Translations under genes and position numbers: made by a program | DNA from: Melanocharis versteri | Taxonomy: Eukaryota; Chordata; Aves; Passeriformes; Melanocharitidae | DNA length: 64,000 bases | Direction of reading: 5' to 3' | Assembly: GCA_013397845.1 (NCBI GenBank) | Contig: VZTG01008979.1 | Span: 132,966-196,965 of the forward strand | Shown here: in pieces, positions 48,674 to 60,560 of the stretch | How the letters are laid out: each line of letters opens with the position of its first letter | Numbering within the stretch: the stretch's first letter is position 1 | Notes under the pieces: model-generated | What the model was told of the DNA's origin: nothing | Databases searched by the model: none | The model's input: the letters and a program-made list of their open reading frames with translations, nothing else

Positions 48674-51600
48674 GGGAGAAGATGAGTGAGGCTATGACAA
48701 AAACCTATATATATGTATTTTAAAATATATTTTACAGGAGAAGGAAGACTGAAAGCCACATAAACGAATTATCAGAATTAACAGGAGATTGAGAAAGCAT
48801 TAGGAAATGAAACACTACTAAATCACCCAAATGATAAATCTAAGTAAACATTCAGTATCACCAAGCAAATATTCTATACCACCATTAATACATATTTGCC
48901 AATGAGAACCATTATCTTTAGAACAGGTTCACTGTAGTGAGCCCCCTGCAAAGCCTTAAGTACATTGCATAAATTTCTCAGAACACACCACTTTTTTCTA
49001 ATATTCTTAGAACACCATGGCAAGTCAGGAAAAAAACTCATAAAGTAAGAATTGGCCTAAAAAAGAAGCTAAAGTTTGGGCATTCTAGTGACCAATCCAT
49101 GAAGTTTGAACCTAATTTTGCTTCCATCTTGTGACTCCACAACAAATTCAGACAATCTTGAAGTGAGGGCTGGGACTGTGTTAATTTCTTGATGACAAGG
49201 ATGCTTCTTTTCTTTTGCACAAACACAAAATTCACATCATTGTCTAGGCATCCACCTTCCCCTGGCTGAGCAGGTAATATCAGGCTGCCTTTTTTCCCAA
49301 GTCACTGGCCTGTAGTTATTGTGAAGGAGGATCCCAAATCACACCTGACTATATTATAAATGTAGCCACAGGGCTGTGGTGGCTCCAAGGACACTGGGCA
49401 ATCTGAGGTTGACATTGGTGGGTCACCCACGGAGATGGGTCCTCAAACAAGTCATCACTAACCCTCAGCAGCAAGCTCTCCTCAGCCTGTTCCTTCCCAG
49501 GAAATCCTTTACAGCTTCGTAACTCTCTACCACACCAAGGAACTAAGAACTGGGGAGTGTTCTTTGTTATGAGTCTATTCATTTCTCTGCCTCCCCTGAC
49601 CATCTCCATTTCCCTCTTGAAAACTTCTCGACTGATCACTTGGAGACAATATCTGTAAGTACCTTTTTAGGCTACGGTATCACTATGGGGTCCATGTGAA
49701 AAGGAAAAAGGCTACAGGATATATATTTAATTGAAAGATTCATCACTTATTAAACAAAGATTTAAATTTAAAATTATGTTTCTTATTAATCTAGAATTAA
49801 TTGTGTGATAAATTATTACCTTGGCTTTCTCAGTCAAGTTACAGAAGCAATTTAAGTTCATGATACTTTAATGGGGAAGAAATCTAGTTATGAAAATAGT
49901 GAATTTCAACTACATGAGCACAGCCCACATAGATAGCTGCAGTGTTTACTGTGACTATTTATATGAAAGCAAATCAGCAACCTCAAATTCTGCTTCTCCT
50001 ACTTCCATACCTTCAAGATTTCTGAACAGTATTTTACCCCCACACTCTTCCATATGCAGCACTTTGTCCTGATTGTCTCACATTTCAGACAATGCCTTGA
50101 AGATCTTCTTGTCCTTTTATCAACCAGGTGAATTTTAGATGGCATCATGACAGACTAAGAAATCAAATGGAGGGATTAATAATGCATTGCCTTCCATGAC
50201 AACAGCAGAGCCCCACACACCTCAGGCTGTCATTACGTGAGTCATTCAGCGCTCCTCGCTCCACTCAGCAGCAGATGGGAGGAAGGAATTATGCAGTGCA
50301 CTGAGGCCTTCTGAAGGATGTTTTCATTTTTAGGAAACCTGTGCGCTTGTGTACAGAAGTTTACAGAACAGAATTCCTACCCTGTGTAAAGTCCTTTTGT
50401 CTTCACTGGGGCTTTTGGCAAGCAAAGACATTTCTCTGATGGAATGGGAGCCTATTAAATGCAAAAATAAAACACTAAAATATAAACTCAAAATCACAAA
50501 CAACAATAAAAGCATCCTAAAAGTACCCATCATGAAATCTCATAAAAGGATAGTACTAGGACTGACAGCATGCAAGTATGTCAAAGAATACAAATACACA
50601 CAAATATACTCACAGCTATATTCTAGCCCAGAAATATGTAAGAAGACTCCTGAGATTTTGCAGATGCAAAACCAAAAGAAAATGTACACTTGCTTCTGCT
50701 TTCTCCCATGAGATACACAGAACTGCTGTAGTTACATGGTTTTCAGGTAGCCCAGAAGATTATTTTTTCTCCAGAGGAGCTTCATCCTTCTGAATGTAAC
50801 AAAGCCCAGACACCACCTTTTATCAAATACACGGCTACTCAGTTGCTCTAACACATTTTCCGAACACTCCTGCACAAATAGCTGCTGACTGCCACTCTGT
50901 AACAAGGCATGTCCATCATCCACCACTGGTGCTGGGAAAAAACATCTGCACCCACTGTAAAACAGCACACTCATCCATAGGAGACCATAATAGGCATTCC
51001 TAATGTGAACATAGGGCTAGAAATTCTTGATTAATTCATTTAAGCTCTGCCACAGAACAATGTCTCTGCATTTAGATTCATCCAAGAATCAAACCTGAAG
51101 TAAATTAGAGCTGGAACTGTTCTGCAATAGAGCTAGTATACTCTAAAGCATAATTTTTAAGGATGTTCACCTTCTTTTGATATCTCACTATTTTTTGGTT
51201 ATCTTACTTGAGAAAGCTCTAGTCCACCTAGATCAGGAGTAAATGAAGGATATTTTCTCTTTTAAAAAACGGACATGAACTGTGGGCTCTAAACCAGGTA
51301 CACAAGAAGGATGACTGGCCTACGAAGGCCTTAGAAGGAAGCTCTTGATATGTTTTTTACCAATTTAACAACAATATATAGCTACAGCAGTTTTGCCATC
51401 TCCTCTCTGCCTTTATACTTGAACTTATCATACTTGGATGATTTTTATATACTTAGCCAGATACAAAGGAACAAAGAAATAACAGTTCTCTTCCGTGAGG
51501 AAAAAAAAATGCTTTACCAACACTGAGCATACTACCAGGGAGTCGTGTAAAAAACAAAGCAGATTTCACTTTCAAACCTACTCTCGCTTTTTAAACGTTC

Positions 51601-52699
51601 TCAAATATTCTGCTTTTGACAGCTGCAATTAACTGCAGCAGTAAGACGCTGAAACCCTAAAGTATTCTCTTCTGTGCACTCTGCTTAGCCACATACAATT
51701 TCATAAACCTCAGTCAGAACAACTTAGTGAAACCTTTCATGGCCTTGGACTGATGGTGAGCTGATGGTGTCCTGCTGGTACTCACAACGGTCAGAGAGAA
51801 TGTCCCTCTCACTGTCGGGCACCACCATCCTCGTCTCACTCTATCAGTAAGCCAAAGTAATTCCATACTGCCACAAGCAAAAAAATACAGAGCTGATAAT
51901 CAACGGCTTTCCTTTATTCACCCCAGCATACAATCAAGAGAGTTAGAAAGCTAAATTCCCACCCTCAACGCATTTGCGCTTGTAGCAGTGTCACCATGCA
52001 GTGTTTTCCATGCAAAAGATGACAAAGCTGCACAGCATTGAAGGATGAGGCTGCACAGGGGCTAAACGACAGAAGTCCATATTCTGGCATTCCTTCTGCA
52101 GCTTAATCCAGCCTGCATGGCAACAGGCCAGGCCAGAGCAGTTTCTCTACTTAAAACCTAAGACACTCAAAGTACCCCAAACAGCAGCACGTGGCGTCAA
52201 TGAGATAAGCAGAGCAGGAAGGCTGCAAACCTTGTGACCAGTCCCACCAAGCAGACCTTCTGTGGGCATGAACCGACTGCCAGGTAACTATCACGGTGCA
52301 CCTGAACCTCTAAACTGTGTGTATGCCAGTAAATAAAAACGTGAGAACAGTCTAGCTTCACCTAACCACTGAGCGTTGCTGTTACCTGAGAATAAACTCT
52401 CCTTTTCTAGATGGGCGCTCATCTTTTCCATTCCCTTATGCACTTTCCCTGGTGAAACTCGGGCAACTTGTGCTGACAACTTCTGAGAGACAGAAGCACC
52501 GTGGTAAGACCAGGTACAGCTGTTCTGCTATACAGTGCTCTGTTAGCCCCAGCTGGGGCACCGCGTTCACTCCCGTACCGGAGTAAAACAAACAGCTCGA
52601 ATAAAGAGCCGCTCCCGCCGACTGCGNCGCCCGCGCCGCGGGGCCGCCTCTGCCGCCGGGGGGGAGCGGCCCGCGGGTGAGGCCGGGCCCGGGACTCAC

Positions 52700-52808
52700 C
52701 TTCCCATCGGCGCCGAAGGGGACGGACTCTTCCTCCGCCGGCGCCTGCAGCGCCCTGTCCCGGTGGGCGTCCGCCGCGCTGGGGGCTGCCACGGCTCCCT
52801 GGGGCTGG
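52700..52808 (-). CDS. LANCL2: LANCL2 exon 1, 3' part (start codon in N gap)
   Basis: The minus-strand frame ending at donor AAG|GTGAGTCC (52700/52699) reads QPQGAVAAPSAADAHR then DRALQAPAEEESVPFGADGK. The end, EEESVPFGADGK, corresponds to human LANCL2 ...DEPGLPFHQDGK, immediately before exon 2. The remainder of this low-complexity N-terminal region is poorly conserved. By comparison with human (about 68 residues before the junction), about 30 residues are missing. This would put the ATG, the Gly2 myristoylation site and the basic MSKRLK-like segment inside the N run. Above the gap no plausible LANCL2 start is seen. Confidence 0.87.
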
Positions 52809-52922
52809 NNNNNNNNNNNNNNNNNNNNNNNNNNNNNNNNNNNNNNNNNNNNNNNNNNNNNNNNNNNNNNNNNNNNNNNNNNNNNNNNNNNNNNNNNNNN
52901 NNNNNNNNNNNNNNNNNNNNNN
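52809..52922. other. Assembly gap (114 N)
   Basis: The N run lies within the GC-rich first exon of LANCL2. Its length may be an estimate. About 96 missing coding bases would fit in it with little 5' UTR to spare. Confidence 0.99.
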
Positions 52923-53165
52923 TCCCAGCCGGCCCCCGGCCCGCCTCCCCGCACGGCGAGCCGGTGGGGACACACTCCGCCCCGCAGAGCGGCGGCTTTG
53001 CAGCAACGCGAGCGCCGCGGCCGCCGCCGGCTACAGCTGCCCCCGGCTACAGCAGCCGTCCCGCGGGCGCTGGGGCTGGGTCAGGAGGGCGGCTGCGGCG
53101 ACAGTGCCCGCGGCCGCGGGCCCATCGGGGCCGCTCAGGGCGGAGGCGCCNCCGCCCGGCGCATC

Positions 53166-53276
53166 TCAGAGGAGCGGCAGCAGCAGCAGGAGGGGCACGG
53201 ACAGCCCCAGGAGCAGGCAGTACGCCACCAGCTCCTTCGCCCGGCTCATCCGCAGCCGCCGCCGCGCCGCGCTCAT
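53166..53276 (-). CDS. Hypothetical 36-residue hydrophobic microprotein or uORF in LANCL2 CpG island
   Basis: A minus-strand frame starts at an ATG at 53274-53276 (MSAARRRLRMSRAKE...) and ends TGA at 53166-53168. After a basic head (RRRLR...R.K) come about 21 residues of mostly Leu, Val, Ala, Gly and Pro (ELVAYCLLLGLSVP, then a leucine run). This has the form of a single membrane anchor with positive-inside topology. A second in-frame ATG lies at 53247-53249. The frame is open for a long way upstream, so neither start is certain. Position and strand fit an upstream ORF in the LANCL2 5' leader or a separate tiny gene. I do not recognise the family. In GC-rich DNA such frames can arise by chance, and the poly-Leu comes from CTG-type repeats. 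Confidence 0.3.
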   Translation of the reverse strand: MSAARRRLRMSRAKELVAYCLLLGLSVPLLLLLPLL

Positions 53277-53760
53277 CCGGCGGCAGCCCCCGCACCCGGC
53301 GCGCCGGCCCCCGGCCAGCCCCGGCGGGAGGGAGGGAAGCGCTCCTCGGCTACCGCCCGGCGGGGAAGGCGCAGCTGGCAGCGACCGCCCCTCAGCCGGC
53401 GAGGGGAGGCAGCTCCCCGGGGAGAAGGGGGGTGGTCTCCTTCCCTCGGCCCGCCCCCGGGCTGTAATGTTGGCCTGGCCGCGCTCACCGCTCTGCTGAC
53501 GGAGAGCCCGCCGCAACAAGCCAAAACATACTAAAAAACCACCCCCACTCCCTCTCAAAAGGCATCAGAAAACCTCACAGCCCTGGAGGGGGCTGGCGGC
53601 GGTGGGTGGGGAAGGCCCTCAGCGATCGGCGGTGGCGGCTGGACGTGAGGGTGGGATCGCATCCCACCTGGGGAGGAGCAGCGTCTGGATCCCGTGTGGA
53701 TCGCGCGTTTGTGTCTCGGGTCCAGTCCTGGGAGGGGGGGGCTGAATGCCAGGGCACTGT

Positions 53761-56700
53761 GTCGCCATAAATTTAGCATAAATTTGTTGTTTTATAACAC
53801 CTCCACTTTAAGCTGGAAGAGCTCCAAATGAGAGGGCACTGTACGATCATCGAGGATAAATCTTTTCTATTCACAAATCAATGGTACATGCTGTCGATAT
53901 AGTCATAGCCTTCAGGAACTGATACTGCGTACTGAAACACCGTTGTGTAGAAAGAGCCAGCAGAAAGCCTGCAATCCGGCCAAACACTGCACACAGTATT
54001 TTGTAAAAATACGGGCACAGGAGACCTCATTATTCCATGAAATATTTACTCCCAACTATGCCATTCCTTTTTGCCAGTAATTGTAAGTCAGACAGACCAT
54101 AAAGCATTAATTCAATAACTGGGCACTGTGCAGACTTATTGATCTTTATTTTTATGCATTGGGTAATTTTCGTGCTATCAAAATACATATTCAGTGCATC
54201 AGATTAAATATAGGTGACATCTGTCCTGGCATTGGCTTCAGTTTACAGTTGTTTGTAGCAATGTACATGAGAATAATGTTTGTCATGTCTGTCACCTTGT
54301 CACAGGATATGAATTTGAATTAATACTTTTTTCATTTTATTTATTTTTATAAATTGAGCTGATGACAAAGCAGAAATTCCAAACAACCTGTCTGACAAGA
54401 AGTACCTTGTATTTGCTCTGGAAGTGAATATAATCAGTCACTTAAAAATTAGAGTCATCTATAAAAGATTCTCTTCTGTGATAATTAAAAAATCACTTTA
54501 TGCATTGTGTGTTCTTTAATGGGTGAGTCTTTCGTGCTGTATTGTAGTGCCTGAAAAGGTAAATGAAGAACCTTTTAAAAACATCTCTTGTCTCTGTGTA
54601 AATGTTTCAAAGAACATGCTTTCATCTATAATAGTTTCCTACCCTTAGTGGAGATCAGCTGCATCAGTGCAAATACTGCATCCCCATAATGAAGATCAGA
54701 GTTAAGCCTTTAACATGAGTGTGCAAGGTTTCTGTTTTCTTACACTTTCTACTCTCCTTGAATCAAAATGATGGGACTATAAAAGCAGGATCATACCAAC
54801 TGTTACCTGCTCAAGGCATACAGATAAGGAAGAAGGTGCTCCCTGGCACCTTGCAAGAGCAGGTTCTTCCCTTCTTCTGGAGTTGTGGGTTGCTGGATTG
54901 GCATCTCTTCCCTTTTGCATCTTTGCACTGTGATTATCTGCGCACTGCTGTGTTTAACACTCTGTTTTCTGGAGCACTTCTTTTCATGTTCACTGTTCTT
55001 CACATTTGTTGCAATGTGGTATGTTTTCTTTCAAGCATACAAGGCCTTTTGTTCTTAGCAGGTGGGATAGAGTTTAAAAGACTTTCAGGCTTTTTTTTCA
55101 GGGATTGTTTTTTCCTTTTGCTCTTTTACCCTTGATGCATGTAGAGCTCCCACAGCCTGAATGGGAATCATGGATGAAGGAGGAGAAAAAAAGTTGGGCT
55201 GAGTGAGGTGTCAACCTGTAACAAGTTTTAAGCAATAATAAATTCACATCTCTCATCTCCAGCAGTATGAAGCAGGAGGCTTCGCCTACTGAAATCATGA
55301 TTTCATTTGTGCTTTCATCCAGAAAATGTCTAAATGCTACTGAAAGCACTGAGCCTTCACCCTTACTTCCCACTCCAGGTAAGCACTCCTGTAACCTGCC
55401 TTCTGCAGCATTGGCAAATGTGCAGCCCTGCAGCAAGCTGGTCTCACCGAAAGCTGTCCTTTTCCTTTTGGTGATGCAGGTAAAATCCAACTAATGTCTA
55501 AACAAGGCCTGATTCTTACTTAGAAATCAGTTTCTTCATGTGAATCATGAAAGATTTTGCTTATCAGATCTATGGGTTATTCATTCTTTACACAAGAGGA
55601 AATCATAAACCGTTCTCTTATGGCCTTTCCTTCTCTCCAATCCTCTTCACGTCCTGCAGTGTCTGATACACCACTCACGACGAGACTAGTTCCAATTTTT
55701 TTAATAGTAAAATAAAATATCTGTTACGTTTTTGGTCAGGACTAAATAATCAAAATCCATACACAAACCATTAATGATGCTGTGCTTTCCTATGTATTTT
55801 GCTGCTCGATTCCCAGCATGCGTTGTAAATTAACCTAACTAACAAGGTGGGAAAGAGCATTTTATGTCACAGAGTCGATCCTCTGGGGACTAGCACACAG
55901 CTGCCCTTCCCACTACACTCCGTGGGAGCTACACCATGATGCAATGTTATGTGGCTTGTGGAACAAGTGTGAGCAACCATCAGGAATCTCCACAGCTCTA
56001 GCTGTGAAATGTTCAATGGTTCTTTCAGCATCTGTGATCATTCTTATAATAGTGCGCATTTATTTTCATGCACAATGGCTCCACATATGTGCAAGCAACG
56101 GCCCCATCCATGCTTTGCTCTGTGGAGACAGGATGATGAATATATGACTTCAGCACCCATGATAAAGTGCTTTTTAAATTCTGGGAAACCATTGTAGCAG
56201 CTGGAATTAATCTCATTTTATTTCTGAACATAGAGATCCAGACGAAATTAACTGCGAGAAGCAAGAGTTTCAGGAATGGACCCCGCTAATATGTTACATA
56301 ATGGAGAGCAAGGCTGTGCACTGCTTTATTTAGTGTGGAAAAACAGGTATGGCAATTTCTCAGCTAGTGTCAAGTAGGACAGCAGATCAGTGGAAATTAG
56401 CTTGTTTACACCTGCTGCAAATGAGGGGTCATACTTCTATTGAACATAAATATAGTCTCTCATACTTTCGTACAAAGCTTTTGCTTATTCTCTGATCACC
56501 TCTTCAGGCTGCACTCTGTCTATGGTATGTCCTTTGTGCTCTGCAGCAAACCTTTTGCTCCTTGATCACTACCATAGGCCTATAGTAGCCTATAAGAAGA
56601 GACTTCCTAATTCCTTCTTCACCTCCCTTTATCTGGACTTCCCTAGTTTCTTTTTTACCTCCCCCATTGTATAAAAATATATTCTGCAATTAAATTATTT

Positions 56701-59059
56701 AAAGCTGTTTAGGTCTAATAAACTATGAGGGGCTGCTGCTTGTAATAAACATGATATTATGAAATAAAATCTGCAGGATCAGGTTTTGCATTTTAATTGC
56801 AAAGGACTTGCAGGCTTTGGACCAAATTCAGTCCCATGTTCAGTAATGCAACAAAAGAGCTAACTGGTCTATGTGAGACGTTATTATCATATCGTTATCA
56901 GTAGCAACAAATTTCTCTGGCTGCTGTAAATAACTGGTCTCTATTATTGTATGATGTTGCTATTTAGGATCTCAGAGATTCCTGTGAATCTGAGAAGACA
57001 CCTTGCTCTTCAACCACAAAATAAGTGTTTCTCTAATATAGTTGTCTTCTTATTTTCTGTTCTTGTCTTTGGTCTTGTAGCAGTAAAAGCAGTGTCATGA
57101 AGTCTGCTGCACTTCTGTTCTGATGACTGCCTGCTAATAAGTGATAAGCCTGAACAGCAGTTCTTGCACTTCAGCTTGTTTTTAAAGAATGGATTTTGTT
57201 ATAATCAAACGTTTATGTTCCTTATCCCCTTATTGCCAGTGGTTTTTGATTTGCACATCCTGAGCAATACAAGTAGTACTGAAATCATGCAAAGATGCCT
57301 GTAAATGTTCTTAAAGCTCGTTACCATCTATGATGAAAATGGAGACAGCTCACTGCTATTAAAATGTACCCTTTATAATCATTGGCTTAGTGTTGAATTC
57401 TAAAACAACTTATTTTCAACCCTGTCAAGGTTTGTAAGTTTGGGAAAAGAAAAGTTCAGTTAGTAGAAAACAAACGTCCTGAAGCATGAGGAACAGAGGT
57501 GAAAGATGGATACTGTTAGAATAGCTGCAGCCAGCCAGTATCAATAAAAAGGAGCAACAAAACAAGTGTTAGACAAGAGGATTCCTTTTGCCTAAGGAAG
57601 CTGTTGCAAGCTGGACACCTCCTCATTTCTTCTGATATTCTTTGAATGACTCAATGTCAGGGGCTTAAAAAGCAGCCCTAGTCACTACCTTGAGGTTAGG
57701 ATAGGTGCAAGACTCAGCCCTAGGATTCACCAGAAATCATGGGCATGTTGCTGTGATGCACTGAGTGATCTCAGTCCTATTTCTTCAGGGTTTGTTTATG
57801 GAGGCTTGAGATCTTCAGAGTGTACTCACAAGTCCACAGGTTTAAGTTCTCTCTTCAGAGTCTTTTGCTGAACCAGGACAGAGTGGGGAACAAGCACCTT
57901 CAAGTAAAGTAGCTTTATAACTTTTGCGGGATAACAAACTACAACAGTACAAGAAGGGAGAAGAGAAACAATGGGAAACAAGGGAATGCGAGAAAAACTA
58001 GACAAAAAACCATCAAGGACTGTACCGCTCCTACCTAGTGAAAGATCTCACTGACTTTAAGTGAGGCACGTAGCTTAACTCTGCCCTGTCACTGAAAGCG
58101 CAAATACAGAGAGTAGTGGGCAGGATAGTACAACCTGATAATGATAGCACTGAAACGGCAGGAGAGTCTCTAACACAGGATGTACCATTCACTGCCTGTC
58201 ACTGTGAGTAGTCACCAGCCTTCAGAATCAGCAGTTCAGCACCAAGCTAGAGGACAAACCAATTTCTCACCTATCTTCCAGCTGCAACAGGTCAGGGCTG
58301 TTCCTGATGTGTTTGCTTGACCAGGTTTTGAAAACCACCACCAAGAAGGGTTTCCTCCACAGGCAGCCATCTCTACTGTTGTTCCCTCGATCAAATTATT
58401 TCCTGTGTCAAACTTGAAAGTCCTCTGCTGCAGTTTTAGACCATGTAGAGAAGTGTTTATACACTGTTATTCATGCCTCTGTAGTCTTGCTAAGGAATCA
58501 AAACTAGCACAGGTACAGCTGCCCTCAGCACAGGATTGGTATGTGGATCATGGTGCAAGGTGTGAAATGAGCTCCATGTCTGATCAACACTCTTCTCTTT
58601 CCCCCTGCTTCCTGCCTCCCCCCCACCCCCGCTTTTGTATTTTAGGTATAACATATCCCTTTTTTATCCTTGTGGAAACAGCATGGGGAGCTGTGTGTTT
58701 TTACAGAAGAGCAGTGGTGACCAAGGAAGTCATGGCCCCCTTATTAACGTTGCCTAATGCAATCTTGCTCACACGTTGTAAGATGGAGTCACGGGTAAAA
58801 GGTTGTGCAGCGCAGCCCTCCCAGCTCCTCTCAGTCAGTGCAGGGCTTCATCTGCCCCTGAGAGGTGTACATTAGCACCATTAGCATTGCTCTTCCGATG
58901 ATTTCTACATTTTGAGGCTAGGAGGAAGGAGAGACAGAAAGAGGAACAGATCTACTTTTTCCATTAGTCACTGAAATGGTCTGTGTTAGCCAAAAACCTG
59001 TGCCTGGATGATTTTATCTTTCGAATTCTTCTTGGTCTTCAAGTTCTGATTTGCATCTT
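53761..59059. other. Intergenic DNA upstream of LANCL2
   Basis: The DNA is AT-rich. No exon, RNA gene or clear repeat was recognised. Stretches about 54040-54330 and 56690-57000 look like unique, homeobox-site-rich sequence that may be conserved noncoding DNA, which is inference only. The 58405-58875 open frame begins at a GTG and has no recognisable domain. Confidence 0.5.
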
Positions 59060-60560
59060 TTTAAAAAAAACATTTTTTTTTTTCAGAAAGCATGAGGAAA
59101 AAGGTCAGATTTCCAAAAATGTATGTGACTAGGATCTTACAAAAGAAACCAACTACTGCTGTAACAATGGTGAAAGTCCTTTAGCTATGTAAGTAACAAA
59201 GAGTAAAGAAAAAGGTGTGAGGTTTTGTTTTAAGGGAAGGATAAGGTGAAGTAGCATGAAGGATACTAAAGGTAATCTAAGTCTAGTGAAAAGCAAAATT
59301 AGTATTTTGGCTCAGTATTTAGTAGCAGAGAGATTACAGAATGAGTCTGTGAAACAGGGTAATGGGAATAAGTAAAGAAGGACAAATTATCACATTCTGG
59401 ATTTGGGTGAAAACTAAACTTAGATTATTTATTACCCAGTTTAATTGGGATTATAAAAGTTGGTAAATGAAACTGCAATTCCCCTAGTGATGTTTAGCTG
59501 TGCAGTGAGCAAATTAGCCAGTACTGTGTGGTTGGAGAACAGCACATATAGGACCTGTTTAACCAACAGAGGAATCATGAAGCCATCCATTACCACCCAT
59601 TAACTGACCTTGACAGGATGCAAAGATTTAGTACAGGTGTTGAAGAAAAGATTAATAGGAAAGATGGAGATAAATGGAAAAAAATATTATGTGGGTTTGT
59701 AATATATCATTCACAGTGGAGAAACTCACTACTGTTCTTTGGCACAAAAAGCAATTCTGTAGCTGTCACTCTTTGTACAGTTGCAATAACATAACTGGTA
59801 ATTTCCCTTGTGGCCCAGTAGCAGGTTAATACAATTATTTTACGGTAAGTGAGGATCTAGAAGAAAGGGAGGCAACAATGTGCAATTGTGAAAGGGGATG
59901 TATGGGGCTAGAGGAACAATAATAAGGTTGATGGTAAGGTAACAAAGGAGTAGATTTGGGAGTACTTTTAACAGACATTTGTATTAACAATGTTTATACA
60001 GCAAAAAAAGGAAAACACCCAGGTAATTTTTGCAGAGGATGATCAGAATTCTGTAGTATAAGACTTCAGTGATAGAAATGGGCGGTTGTGAATGTAGGGT
60101 TGGTAGTTTTAACAGGGGTAAGAGTATATTGACCACAGTCCAAGGTCACAGCAATCTGCCTGCAGGAGAGCTGGTCAGTTGCAGTCAAAAAAAAAAAATC
60201 CATTAAAATGGGAGCAGATGCTGAAAATGGGAATGGAGAGTCTGTTTAATGAGGAAAGCTGAGAGCATTCTGACTTGTTTAGCAGAATGAAGGCTGGAGT
60301 GCTGTATAGTTGCTGTTCATAAATAAGAGAGAGATATAAATAAACATCTGTATCTGCACAAGGGAGGTGAACAATGATTAAAGACCATACTTGCAACAGA
60401 AAAAAATTATTATATGTTGCCCGTGATGAAATTCAAGCTAAAAAAACAAACAAACAAAAAAAGGAGTGATTAACTATCAGAAGAGGAAGATTTTGGAGCA
60501 ACCTATCAGTGAGGCATTTTGGAAATACTTCAATAAACCTCTTAGGGAAAAAGTGCTATA
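59060..60560 (+). mobile_element. Possible ancient CR1/L3-like LINE remnant
   Basis: The segment resembles, from memory, the 3' half of ancient amniote CR1/L3-type LINEs in scattered words: AGAATGAAGGCTGGAGTGCT, ATATAAATAAACATCTGTAT and GAAATTCAAGCTAAAAAAAC. Near the end is TTTTGGAGCAACCTATCAGT. An A-rich CAAACAAACAAAAAAAGG interruption is at 60440-60463. No open reading frame survives. The boundaries are loose and the assignment is by pattern only. Confidence 0.35.

Larger units (their letters stand above)
42314..52699 (-). other. LANCL2 intron 1 (about 10.4 kb)
   Basis: This is the longest LANCL2 intron. It contains a GC-rich LTR-like segment (about 44131-44631), a SINE (45558-45687), a polyA/GA-rich tract (47160-47215) and an A-rich low-complexity patch (48594-48673). 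The remaining sequence shows no exon. The ATG frame at 50349-50711 and the others have no recognisable domain. Confidence 0.85.
22889..52808 (-). other. LANCL2: LANCL2 gene span, nine coding exons (extreme N-terminus in assembly gap)
   Basis: Nine minus-strand exons join with consistent phases into LanC-like protein 2. Visible coding length is 1,279 bases including the stop, about 425 residues, against 450 for human LANCL2. The missing 25-35 residues fall in the N run at 52809-52922. LanC-like proteins form an alpha/alpha toroid with a central zinc bound by Cys, Cys and His. These are visible as the Cys of HWCHGAPG (exon 6) and the Cys-His of ICHGTAGNG (exon 7). The family adds glutathione to dehydrated Ser/Thr residues in proteins. 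Mammalian LANCL2 is also N-myristoylated, associates with plasma membrane and has been reported to bind abscisic acid. The gene converges on VOPP1, as in human. Confidence 0.96.
52560..53760. promoter_or_regulatory. LANCL2: LANCL2 CpG-island promoter region
   Basis: About 1.2 kb of very GC-rich, CpG-dense sequence surrounds LANCL2 exon 1, in contrast to the AT-rich DNA on both sides. No TATA box is evident, as usual for broad housekeeping promoters. The transcription start should lie above the assembly gap (more than 52922) and probably below about 53500, but it cannot be pinned from sequence. Single N bases at 52626 and 53151 and the long N run show that the region sequenced poorly. Confidence 0.8.

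Noticed and set aside
52677..53534. Long open frames across the CpG island on both strands (285, 234, 195 and 179 codons)
   Set aside because: They run through the N gap and GC-rich low-complexity sequence. Only the short part ending at the GTGAGT donor at 52699 is real LANCL2 coding sequence.
58405..58875. 156-codon open frame upstream of LANCL2
   Set aside because: It starts at GTG, is Cys/Ser/Leu-rich with no domain, and there is no promoter or splice evidence.
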